Positions 56,823 to 64,000 of a stretch of DNA of 64,000 bases are shown piece by piece. Position 1 is the stretch's first letter. Each line of letters starts with the position of its first letter. Under the pieces are notes generated by a model that worked only from the letters and a program-made list of their open reading frames with translations, was not told the origin of the DNA and did no database searches. The stretch is from Methanoregulaceae archaeon (GTDB lineage: Archaea; Halobacteriota; Methanomicrobia; Methanomicrobiales; Methanospirillaceae), in NCBI GenBank assembly GCA_015660965.1, contig JACTVG010000002.1, positions 124,001-188,000 on the forward strand, read 5' to 3'. The translations under genes and the position numbers were made by a program.

Positions 56823-58208
56823 ATGGTCGACCTCTCCTACGCGATCGACCCGGTCTACATTGCGACAATCTTTTTCTTCATCGTCGGCCTGCAGCGGATG
56901 AGCCACCCGCTCACTGCTCGGAGCGGGATTGTCTGGGCCGGCGCCGCGATGTTGATCGCGACGTTCGTCACGTTCCTTACCCCGAACCTCACCAACTTCA
57001 CCCTGATAGCATTTGCGATCGTCATCGGCGGGGGCTTCGGCTACATCGCGGCGAAACGCGTCGCGATGACCGATATGCCCCAGATGGTCGCGTTCTACAA
57101 TAGCATGGGCGGAGGCGCAGCGGCCGGGATCTCGGCTGTCGCGCTCCTCAGCACCACCACCGCCACTACCAGTTCCCTCGCTGTCGTTGGTGGCCTCATT
57201 GGAGCGATTTCGTTTGCAGGGAGCCTCATCGCGTTCCTGAAGCTCCAGGGCTGGATGCGGCAGCGGCCGATCACCTTCAAGGGTCAGCAGGTCGTCAACA
57301 TGACGGTCCTGACCCTCGCCATCGTGTCCGGTGTGCTCGTCCTCTGGCACCTGTCCTGGATCCCGCTCACCATCGCCATGTATCTCCCGCTGTTCTTCGG
57401 CCTCTCGCTCGGGTTCGGGTTCCTTATGACACTCCCGATCGGTGGAGCCGACATGCCTGTCGTGATCTCGATGTACAATGCCTTCACCGGGCTCGCCGTC
57501 GCGCTCGACGGGTTCTCGTTCGCGACTCCCAACTATGCAATGGTCGTCGCGGGCGTCATTGTCGGCGCCGCAGGTTCGCTGCTCACGCTCCAGATGGCGC
57601 GGGCGATGAACCGCTCGATCTCGAACGTCTTCTTCGGCGCTTTCGGCGCGACGGAGGAGAAAAGGGTGCAGATCCAGGGCAGCATGAAGTCGATCGAGGC
57701 TGACGACGTCGCGGTCATGCTCGCCTACGCGAACAAGGTGATCATTGCCCCAGGCTACGGCATGGCGGTCGCCCAGGCCCAGCAGAAGGTTAAGGAGCTG
57801 ACCGACCTGCTCGAAAGCCAGAACGTCCAAGTGAAGTTCGCGATCCACCCGGTCGCCGGGCGGATGCCCGGGCACATGAACGTCCTGCTCGCCGAGGCAG
57901 GGGTCGCCTACGACCACCTCTTCGACCGGGACGAGGTGAACCCGGAGTTCCCAAGCACCGACGTCGTCCTCGTCATTGGGGCCAACGACGTCGTCAACCC
58001 GGCGGCGCACAGGCAGGGCAGCCCGCTCTTCGGCATGCCAATCCTTGATGTCGAACAGGCGAAAAACGTCATCGTCCTTAAGCGCGGCCAGGGGAAGGGC
58101 TTCGCCGGGATCGAGAACGACCTGCTCTACCGGGACAACACGCGGATGCTCTACGGCGACGCGCAGGAGACTGTCGGGAAGCTCGTGCAAGCCCTCAAGA
58201 AGTTATAA
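56823..58208 (+). CDS. pntB: NAD(P) transhydrogenase subunit beta (PntB)
   Basis: The 461-residue subunit has about eight or nine transmembrane helices (to ~residue 260) and the NADP(H)-binding domain III (~residues 285-461), with PGYGMAVAQAQQKV, VLVIGANDVVNPAA and VIVLKRGQGKGFAGIEN. The complex couples the proton gradient to reduce NADP+ with NADH. ATG 56823 is 1 nt after the pntAB stop; longer upstream readings are out-of-family. The G+C-rich island ends just after this gene, near 58250, where a fragment of a different gene begins. Confidence 0.95.
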   Translation: MVDLSYAIDPVYIATIFFFIVGLQRMSHPLTARSGIVWAGAAMLIATFVTFLTPNLTNFTLIAFAIVIGGGFGYIAAKRVAMTDMPQMVAFYNSMGGGAAAGISAVALLSTTTATTSSLAVVGGLIGAISFAGSLIAFLKLQGWMRQRPITFKGQQVVNMTVLTLAIVSGVLVLWHLSWIPLTIAMYLPLFFGLSLGFGFLMTLPIGGADMPVVISMYNAFTGLAVALDGFSFATPNYAMVVAGVIVGAAGSLLTLQMARAMNRSISNVFFGAFGATEEKRVQIQGSMKSIEADDVAVMLAYANKVIIAPGYGMAVAQAQQKVKELTDLLESQNVQVKFAIHPVAGRMPGHMNVLLAEAGVAYDHLFDRDEVNPEFPSTDVVLVIGANDVVNPAAHRQGSPLFGMPILDVEQAKNVIVLKRGQGKGFAGIENDLLYRDNTRMLYGDAQETVGKLVQALKKL

Positions 58209-58241
58209 GGCGCCCACGGAGATCCGCCAGGCCGATGTTAG

Positions 58242-58432
58242 GCCCTGCCAGATGTTTTTATTGAAGCTATTGGTCAAGGTCCCAATCCTCTTCTGTTAAA
58301 AGAAATCCCCAATTTAGCAACAGCACATAGAGGAAATGTTATAATTAACGAAGGAATGTTGCAACAGTAATTCTAGCAATGGGAACGGCTAAGAAAGCTG
58401 CTCTAGCAATTGATCGGATGTTACAAGAGTGA
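58242..58432 (+). pseudogene. 3' remnant of an NADPH-dependent glutamate synthase small subunit (gltA/gltD-like) gene
   Basis: Just after pntB, the A+T-rich strand reads DVFIEAIGQGPNPLLLKEIP followed by NLATAHRGNVIINEG up to a stop at 58368-58370. In a second frame it continues ATVILAMGTAKKAALAIDRM and ends LQE at TGA 58432. Both match the C-terminal end of glutamate synthase small subunits (AIGxGPNPL, then GNIVVD and ATVILAMGxGxxAAxAID). The GVFAGGD segment between them is missing, so there is a deletion plus frameshift. No 5' part is seen before the pnt genes. The composition is host-like. Confidence 0.75.
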
Positions 58433-58457
58433 TGTAATTTATTCCCCTTTTCTAGCG

Positions 58458-60053
58458 TCATGATATAATTGGTTCCAACTCCTTATTTTCAACGTTAAGA
58501 ACAAGATTTTTTCCAAAGACTTTGAAAAAAGCTTTCATTTCACCTTCAACTCCCCAAAGTTCGAGCTGGCAGTCTCCGCGAGCAACGACTTCTAGATGAA
58601 CAGTTTCTTTCTCAAATTCGGTAAACTGAACACTATGTACTAATGCTGCATGACTTCGGTCAAGGCTTTCTGCCAAACGAAGGAATGTAGACAAGATTCG
58701 AATCATTTCCCGCTCTGGCGGATCAAGATCCATCATTTCAGGGGTCTTTTTCGTCGGTTTTCTTTTACGATGGAAACGAGCAATATTTGCCATTATTGAA
58801 ATTTCTTTATGGTCAAAGCCAAGCAACTCTGCGTTAGTTATTATATAATAAGAATGAGCATGGTGGTTTGTATAGGATATAAACGATCCAATATCATGAA
58901 GAAAAGTGGCGTATTTGAGTAGCTCGCGATCATTGTCTCCAAAAGTATGAAGTTTTTGTTTTTTAGCTGAATCAAAAAGTTGAAGGGCAAGACTGGTTAC
59001 TGTGCGTGCATGTGCTTCATTAATTCCACAAGAACGCCCTAGTTGTAGAACACTGCGTTCACGTGTTGAGAGTTCTCCAAAGAGGGGAAAATCATCCATT
59101 CTAGATAAATAATCAGCTAATAATCCATCTTGCAAACCTCTTGTCGTTACGTTAATAGTATCAATATCTAGTTCTTTCATGATGGTGTCAATAATTGCCA
59201 CTCCAGCGATAATAATATCCGCCCTTTCAGGGTTAATTCCTGGGATTTTTCGGCGTGATTCAAGAGGAAGGGAGCACAGGAGTTCGGCAACCTTTTTTAC
59301 ATCTTTATGACTAAGTGAACCATTAGATGATGAACTATTCTGGTGAATTGATCGTTGAGCAATCTCGGCTAGATTGATTATTGTGCCAGAACTCCCGATA
59401 GCAACATCAAATTTTATTTTTTTAACTTTTTGAACAATATGAATAATTGAGTTTTTAACATGCTGTTGGAGCTTTTTGTATCTCTCTGATGAAACCGGAC
59501 CTGTTTCATCCCTTTTAAAGTAATGATTTGTGAGCCTAATCGCCCCTAGTTTCAAACTTTCAAGAAAACTATATTGCCGTTCTCCACCGATAGCAATTTC
59601 GGTACTCCCACCACCGATATCAATAAAAATTGCTTTTTTATCGCCAAGATGGATGCCACTAGCAACCCCCATGTAAATTAATCGAGCTTCTTCTCGACCA
59701 GATATAACCCTGACGTCAATTTGTGCTTCATGACGGAGTCGATTTAATAACATGTTTTGATTTTCAGCTTCACGTGTTGCTGATGTGGCAACTGCGACAA
59801 ATTCATCGCATTCAAACGTCCGTGCTAAATCGATAAATTTTTTGCAAACAGTAACCGCTCGATCCATTGCATCTGGAAGGATCTCATCCTCTTCGAACTC
59901 CCCCTCCCCTAATCGAACTTGTTGTTTCTGCCGAGAAAGAATTGTAAATGAATGATTAGGATTGAATCTCACAACAAGCAAACGTATGGAATTTGTTCCA
60001 ATGTCAATAAAACTGACAACACGACTTTTTAAATTTGATATATTCTTTGTCAC
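58458..60053 (-). CDS. ppx: Ppx/GppA exopolyphosphatase with C-terminal HD domain
   Basis: The 531-residue protein has an ASKHA-fold Ppx/GppA module (residues ~10-310) with SFIDIGTNSIRLLVVRF, a conserved VATSATREAEN loop and the phosphate loop IDIGGGSTEIAIGGE, and then an HD-type domain with FLHDIGSFISYTNHHAHS (~residue 390). It hydrolyses polyphosphate or (p)ppGpp pentaphosphate. The start overlaps the stop of the CHAD gene by 4 nt. It is the last gene of the ppk1-CHAD-ppx operon and converges with the glutamate-synthase remnant. Confidence 0.93.
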   Translation of the reverse strand: MTKNISNLKSRVVSFIDIGTNSIRLLVVRFNPNHSFTILSRQKQQVRLGEGEFEEDEILPDAMDRAVTVCKKFIDLARTFECDEFVAVATSATREAENQNMLLNRLRHEAQIDVRVISGREEARLIYMGVASGIHLGDKKAIFIDIGGGSTEIAIGGERQYSFLESLKLGAIRLTNHYFKRDETGPVSSERYKKLQQHVKNSIIHIVQKVKKIKFDVAIGSSGTIINLAEIAQRSIHQNSSSSNGSLSHKDVKKVAELLCSLPLESRRKIPGINPERADIIIAGVAIIDTIMKELDIDTINVTTRGLQDGLLADYLSRMDDFPLFGELSTRERSVLQLGRSCGINEAHARTVTSLALQLFDSAKKQKLHTFGDNDRELLKYATFLHDIGSFISYTNHHAHSYYIITNAELLGFDHKEISIMANIARFHRKRKPTKKTPEMMDLDPPEREMIRILSTFLRLAESLDRSHAALVHSVQFTEFEKETVHLEVVARGDCQLELWGVEGEMKAFFKVFGKNLVLNVENKELEPIIS

Positions 60054-61621
60054 AAGATCACAAACTTACGTGAAAATATTTCATTAAAAAGGGTTGATTT
60101 CTGATGTGCACGTGATTTCTCAACAGTAATATCTCCTTCACCATCAATCTGGCATTTCACTTCATTTTGTGTAGGTGTACAAACAATTCGATTGACACGG
60201 TTGCTATGCGTATAATCAAGACCGTCAGCAATACGAAGCAATGCAGCAAGGGTTTGAACCAAACGTTTGTCCTTACCTATCAGAGAGGAGAAAACTTTGT
60301 GTTTTTCATTAGGGGTAGTCTTCCGGTGATACCGGGCAACCAATGCAACAATACTTTTCTCACGGTTGTTAAGAGGAAGAGTTTTGTCAGCAAGAATTAT
60401 CCGATAACTTTGGGTATGATGCCCCTTCTGCCCAAAAACCCACCCTATATCATGGAGAAGGCCGGCACATAAAAGAAGAAATCGTTCTTTTTTACCATAA
60501 TAATGGAGAGATGTCAATTCATCGTAAAGTATCAAAGCTAATCGAGTTACCTGATTTGCGTGTCCTAATCCTTCAGGAAAAGATCCAGATAGTGCATGGA
60601 TGGAAGTGAGATCCTTTTTTTCTAGCTCAAGATCTAATTGAGATTCCCGAAATTGATTGGTAGCTTTGATATCGTCAATGGTGGATCGTAGTTTGTCCCA
60701 GAGCTTGGCGTTGTGATACTCTTCCCAAATATTAACGAGATCATCGTAGAGAATTTTTCGCCTTTTCTCTCGATCTTTAAAAAGAGCAAAAAGCTCGGGC
60801 TTATTCGATAATTTAGTGATATCTTCCTTGGTAGGTGGATTGTTTAGTTTAGATTGGATTGTAAGGTTTCCTGATAGAATTTGTGTCCAGATATCACAAT
60901 CATGAAGTTCGCCAAGTATTTCTTGCAATTTTTTCATCTTTTTCATGAAAGGTTTAAACCGATTTGAGTAAAGTGGACGATACACTTCAAGTGTATAACG
61001 AAGTTTTTTTGCTGCGATTCTCATCGCATGATGGCCAGTAATATCGTTTGGATTTTTGACAATTGTGTCAAATGACAGCAAGTTATCTAGCACGTTTTGA
61101 ATTCGGACTGCAGCCTCCTTATATAACCTAGGTGGTTGTATTTGTATCTTTTTTTGCGAATAATCCGTTCCAATTTCATTTAGGGTCGAAGTAAGATCAT
61201 CAAGGGTCCCCCTCCCCTCTAATGCATCTAATGTAAAGAGAACCTGAGATTGTTGTTGTTTTCGCTGTTGTTCAAGAAGATTGATTAGGTTAGATACACC
61301 CTCATTGTTCCCAGTATCTATTTGATGTTCTTGTAAATATCTTGCTAGAAATGCTAATTGGACATCGGTATCACGTGCATCACCCAATGCACGAGTAACC
61401 GCCTTAATGGATTTTATCCAATCGCGATATTTTTTCTTTGGAAAACAAGAGGAAAATAAAGGTAGAGCACTCCGTAATCGACGTGATGCAACCCGCATCC
61501 CGTGTACATGTTCAATATTTGACCCTTCTTTTACACCGTCTATTTCTATTTTAAAATCCCTAATACGGCGGTGAAGGCCTTCGACTCCAAAACGACAAAT
61601 ACGAAGGTCAACGTTTTTCAC
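60050..61621 (-). CDS. CHAD domain plus HD domain protein (polyphosphate-associated)
   Basis: Residues ~1-290 form a CHAD domain, a helical His-rich fold that binds polyphosphate (EHVHGMRVASRRLRSALPLF, ALGDARDTDVQL, GHHAMRIAAKKLRYTLEVY, GELHDCDIW). Residues ~340-520 form an HD domain with LLHDIGWVFGQKGHHTQS, a paralogue of that in the next gene. GTG 61621 is my best estimate of the start, overlapping the ppk1 stop by 14 nt; the frame is open to 61693 with ATG 61663 and GTG 61636 as alternatives. It probably ties polyphosphate binding to HD-mediated hydrolysis or sensing. Confidence 0.85.
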   Translation of the reverse strand: MKNVDLRICRFGVEGLHRRIRDFKIEIDGVKEGSNIEHVHGMRVASRRLRSALPLFSSCFPKKKYRDWIKSIKAVTRALGDARDTDVQLAFLARYLQEHQIDTGNNEGVSNLINLLEQQRKQQQSQVLFTLDALEGRGTLDDLTSTLNEIGTDYSQKKIQIQPPRLYKEAAVRIQNVLDNLLSFDTIVKNPNDITGHHAMRIAAKKLRYTLEVYRPLYSNRFKPFMKKMKKLQEILGELHDCDIWTQILSGNLTIQSKLNNPPTKEDITKLSNKPELFALFKDREKRRKILYDDLVNIWEEYHNAKLWDKLRSTIDDIKATNQFRESQLDLELEKKDLTSIHALSGSFPEGLGHANQVTRLALILYDELTSLHYYGKKERFLLLCAGLLHDIGWVFGQKGHHTQSYRIILADKTLPLNNREKSIVALVARYHRKTTPNEKHKVFSSLIGKDKRLVQTLAALLRIADGLDYTHSNRVNRIVCTPTQNEVKCQIDGEGDITVEKSRAHQKSTLFNEIFSRKFVIL

Positions 61622-63716
61622 GATACCATGCCCCACGATGCTTAATAAACCATTCCTGTGCATTGAGTTCAGATTTTTCTCGTGGTTTAGCAATACGAAC
61701 GTATCTTCCGTTATCTTTCATAAATCGCAGCTTTTCTGTATCATTAAGCATGGTTGGTAATATTAAGTCTGTTAATGAAGATTTGATTACTTTATCTTCG
61801 ATAGAGAATAGGATTTCAACTCGGCGATCTAAGTTACGGGGCATAAGATCCGCACTTCCAAGTAAGACTTCAGGATTCCCTCCGTTATGGAAATAATATA
61901 ATCTTGCATGCTCCAAAAATCTGCCAACAATAGTACTCACTTTTATTGTTTTGGAGATTGAAGGGAGTCCTGGGCGAAGACAACATATTCCACGAACTTG
62001 TAGATCGATTTTCACACCTGCTTGTGAAGCACGGTAAAGTGCAACGATACACTCTCGATCTACAAGAGCATTCATTTTGAAGGCAACATACCCGTCGCCA
62101 TGAGTTCGATGCCGTTCAATTTCTCTATCAATTCGTTCAAGTATTACTTTTCGCAATGTAATCGGTGCAACAAAGAGTTTTCGATAGTTATCGATACGTG
62201 CGTAACCCGTAAGAAAATTAAAGATGTCAACAACATCCAATCCAATATCGTGGTCACAAGTAAAAAGTCCAAAGTCGGTATATACCTTACTTGATGTTGC
62301 ATTGTAATTTCCGGTGCCAAGATGCACATATTGCCGAATACCGTTTTTTTCACGGCGCACTATCATGCAGACCTTGGAATGAACTTTGAGTCCCCTAATA
62401 CCATAAACAACATGTACTCCAGCCCGTTCAAGTTGTCTGGCCCAACCGATATTGTTTTCTTCGTCAAACCGTGCTTTAAGCTCTATTAATGCAGCAACAT
62501 CCTTTCCATTTTCTCGTGCTTCCATTAATGCGGAAACAATAGGGGAGTTTGCTCCCACCCGATAAAGTGTGATTTTAATCGCGAGAACATTTGGATCATT
62601 TGCAGCTTGTCTGATAAAGTTCACGACTGGTGAAAAACTATCGTAAGGATGATAGAGCAAAATATCATGTTTCCGGATTGCAGAAAAAATGTTCTTACCA
62701 TCAGCAATTTCCTGCGGAACAGAAGGTACAAAGGGTTTGTCTTTGAGATCAGAGCGGTTTAATGAGAGTAATTCCATCAAATCAGCCATTCCAATTGGTT
62801 GATCGACACGATAGATCATAGCAGATGAAATACCCAGATTTGTTTCCAACATGTGACATATCGCTTTGGGCATCGAAAGATCAACCTCTATTCGTACCGT
62901 GGTTCCCATTCTACGCTGTTCCACCACTTCCTCAACAACTGTGAGTAGATCAGACGCTTCATCTTCTTCTATTTCAAGATCGGCATCTCGTGTAATGCGA
63001 AAGGGATATACATTAACAATCTCAAGACCTGGAAAGAGAAGATCGAGGTTTACCGCAATAATATCCTCAAGAAAGATAAAGTGAACATCTTTGTCATTCT
63101 TTTGAAGAGATTTTGATTTAGTGGGCAAACGGATTAGTCGGGGAAAAAGACTCGTGGGAACCTTGATACGTGCGAAATATTCCTTTTTTTGTGGTTCTTT
63201 GATTGTTATTGCAAGATTAAGAGAAAGGTTTGAAATAAAAGGAAATGGGTGTGAACTATCGAATGCAAGAGGCGTAAGAACAGGAAAAATCTCGTTAATA
63301 AACCGATTTCTTAAAGCTAACTTTTGTTCAACATTCAATTCTGAATATTTATGAATATGGATACCTTTGATTGCAAGTTTAGGGATAAGATCATGATGCC
63401 AGCAAGAAGATTGTTCTCTAAGAACTAGCACCAGTGCTGACCTAATTGCATCCAACTGAGCACTTGGAGTCATACCATCTGGTGGAGCTTCAAGTACACC
63501 TTGTGCCAATTGACGTTGCAGACCTGATACACGAATCATGAAAAATTCATCGAGATTATTCGCAAATATTGCAAGGAATTTTACCCGTTCAAGGAGAGGA
63601 TGCGTCTCATCTTTTGCCTCATCGAGAACATGTTGGTTGAAAGCAAGCCAGCTTAATTCTCGGTTGATAAAAAGTGAAGAATGGCTTAACTCCGTTTTCG
63701 ATGAGAGATCATTCAT
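61608..63716 (-). CDS. ppk1: Polyphosphate kinase 1
   Basis: The 702-residue enzyme reversibly transfers the ATP gamma-phosphate to polyphosphate. It has the N-terminal helical domain (FINRELSWLAFNQHVLDEA), the middle domain, and the two phospholipase D-like catalytic domains with the autophosphorylated His in IRGLKVHSKVCMIV (~residue 440) and the second conserved His in YYFHNGGNPEVLLGSADLMP followed by RNLDRRVEI. The length is normal. It is the first gene of the leftward polyphosphate operon. The 63717-63850 spacer upstream is A+T-rich and should hold the promoter. Confidence 0.96.
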   Translation of the reverse strand: MNDLSSKTELSHSSLFINRELSWLAFNQHVLDEAKDETHPLLERVKFLAIFANNLDEFFMIRVSGLQRQLAQGVLEAPPDGMTPSAQLDAIRSALVLVLREQSSCWHHDLIPKLAIKGIHIHKYSELNVEQKLALRNRFINEIFPVLTPLAFDSSHPFPFISNLSLNLAITIKEPQKKEYFARIKVPTSLFPRLIRLPTKSKSLQKNDKDVHFIFLEDIIAVNLDLLFPGLEIVNVYPFRITRDADLEIEEDEASDLLTVVEEVVEQRRMGTTVRIEVDLSMPKAICHMLETNLGISSAMIYRVDQPIGMADLMELLSLNRSDLKDKPFVPSVPQEIADGKNIFSAIRKHDILLYHPYDSFSPVVNFIRQAANDPNVLAIKITLYRVGANSPIVSALMEARENGKDVAALIELKARFDEENNIGWARQLERAGVHVVYGIRGLKVHSKVCMIVRREKNGIRQYVHLGTGNYNATSSKVYTDFGLFTCDHDIGLDVVDIFNFLTGYARIDNYRKLFVAPITLRKVILERIDREIERHRTHGDGYVAFKMNALVDRECIVALYRASQAGVKIDLQVRGICCLRPGLPSISKTIKVSTIVGRFLEHARLYYFHNGGNPEVLLGSADLMPRNLDRRVEILFSIEDKVIKSSLTDLILPTMLNDTEKLRFMKDNGRYVRIAKPREKSELNAQEWFIKHRGAWYREKR

Positions 63717-63850
63717 TTGAACACTTCAAATTAAAGATGTGATTTTTTTCAAGAACGTGGTTTAATTGATATCAATATATCTTCATATTAAGTCTACTTT
63801 TTCACTAAATAATCCATTTAGTATTTACATTTGGGAAATTTCTGAAATAA

Positions 63851-64000
63851 TTATTGGTTTGGAATTCTTCTCATTGGACAAACATCTGAACCTTGCATAT
63901 TTCCAAGTGCAAAGTTAAATCGGTCAAGAATTGATGGAGGTAATTCGCTTTCAGGAATCGGTTTAAACCCAAAAGTACGATAGAAGGTCACTAACTCAAG
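63851..64000 (-). CDS. GNAT-family N-acetyltransferase (partial, N-terminus off the right edge)
   Basis: The last 49 codons of a leftward gene are visible. FYRTFGFKPIPESELPP is the typical C-terminal GNAT segment, the stretch after the acetyl-CoA-binding helix, followed by SILDRFNFALGNMQGSDVCP and MRRIPNQ before TAA at 63851-63853. The substrate cannot be told. It is in the same direction as ppk1, 134 nt upstream of it, so it is probably separate from that operon. Confidence 0.65.
   Translation of the reverse strand, partial: LELVTFYRTFGFKPIPESELPPSILDRFNFALGNMQGSDVCPMRRIPNQ

Noticed and set aside
56760-58190. 476-codon ORF antisense to pntB
   Set aside because: It lies wholly opposite a well-recognised gene in G+C-rich DNA, where long antisense frames are expected. 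Its product is Asp/Glu/Arg/His-rich and shows no domain.

Overview
The window is chromosomal DNA from a euryarchaeon, most likely a methanogen of the Methanomicrobia (Methanomicrobiales-like). The evidence is archaeal: tRNA genes without encoded CCA, TATA-type promoters, an archaeal RNase P RNA, the archaeosine pair tgtA/arcS, an AMMECR1 protein, hxlB, a CbiA/CfbB-type amidase, and secreted proteins resembling surface families common in Methanomicrobiales. The genus cannot be fixed from the sequence alone. Most of the window is A+T-rich; the main exception is a G+C-rich block at about 55.35-58.25 kb.

Layout. 0-7.7 kb: a leftward operon acsB-acsD-acsC-acsV-core methionine synthase-cooC, the carbonyl branch of the Wood-Ljungdahl pathway, with subunit sizes of the bacterial rather than the archaeal type. 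7.8-12.5 kb: a secreted anchored protein, an orphan DNA methyltransferase, and a tight hxlB-aminotransferase-M42 peptidase operon. 12.55-17.05 kb: an integrated mini-element between 15-bp direct repeats at tRNA-Arg(CCG), carrying a tyrosine integrase, a membrane protein, a small ORF, a GC hairpin, a probable HUH replication protein and a membrane TPR protein. 17.2-20.5 kb: an iron-sulfur flavoprotein, HypD, a TIM-barrel protein, tRNA-Thr(GGT) and a small membrane protein. 20.8-33.1 kb: a single gene for a 4113-residue protein made of 121 consecutive 34-residue TPR units, followed convergently by a membrane-anchored TPR protein. 34-38.5 kb: a tRNA-G10 methyltransferase and the grpE-dnaK-dnaJ chaperone operon. 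38.8-48.1 kb: purH, small membrane proteins, ilvD, a cobyrinate/Ni-sirohydrochlorin amidase, surface proteins, tRNA-Arg(GCG) and an MscS-type helix-repeat membrane protein. 48.2-55.1 kb: malic enzyme, thioredoxin, a surface protein, RNase P RNA, AMMECR1 and the archaeosine genes. 55.37-58.2 kb: a three-gene proton-translocating transhydrogenase operon of foreign composition, abutting a decayed glutamate synthase fragment. 58.4-63.7 kb: a leftward polyphosphate operon (ppk1, CHAD-HD, Ppx-HD). The right edge holds the C-terminus of an acetyltransferase.

How the parts fit: the ACS operon would join methyl, CO and CoA into acetyl-CoA and, through the core methionine synthase, may pass methyl groups to homocysteine. 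The catalytic CODH subunit is not visible and should lie beyond the left edge or elsewhere. The transhydrogenase and malic enzyme both bear on NADPH supply. The polyphosphate operon makes, binds and hydrolyses polyphosphate. The most unusual objects are the giant indel-free TPR array, the bacterial-type ACS operon in an archaeal genome, the integrated element, and the transhydrogenase island beside a broken gene.
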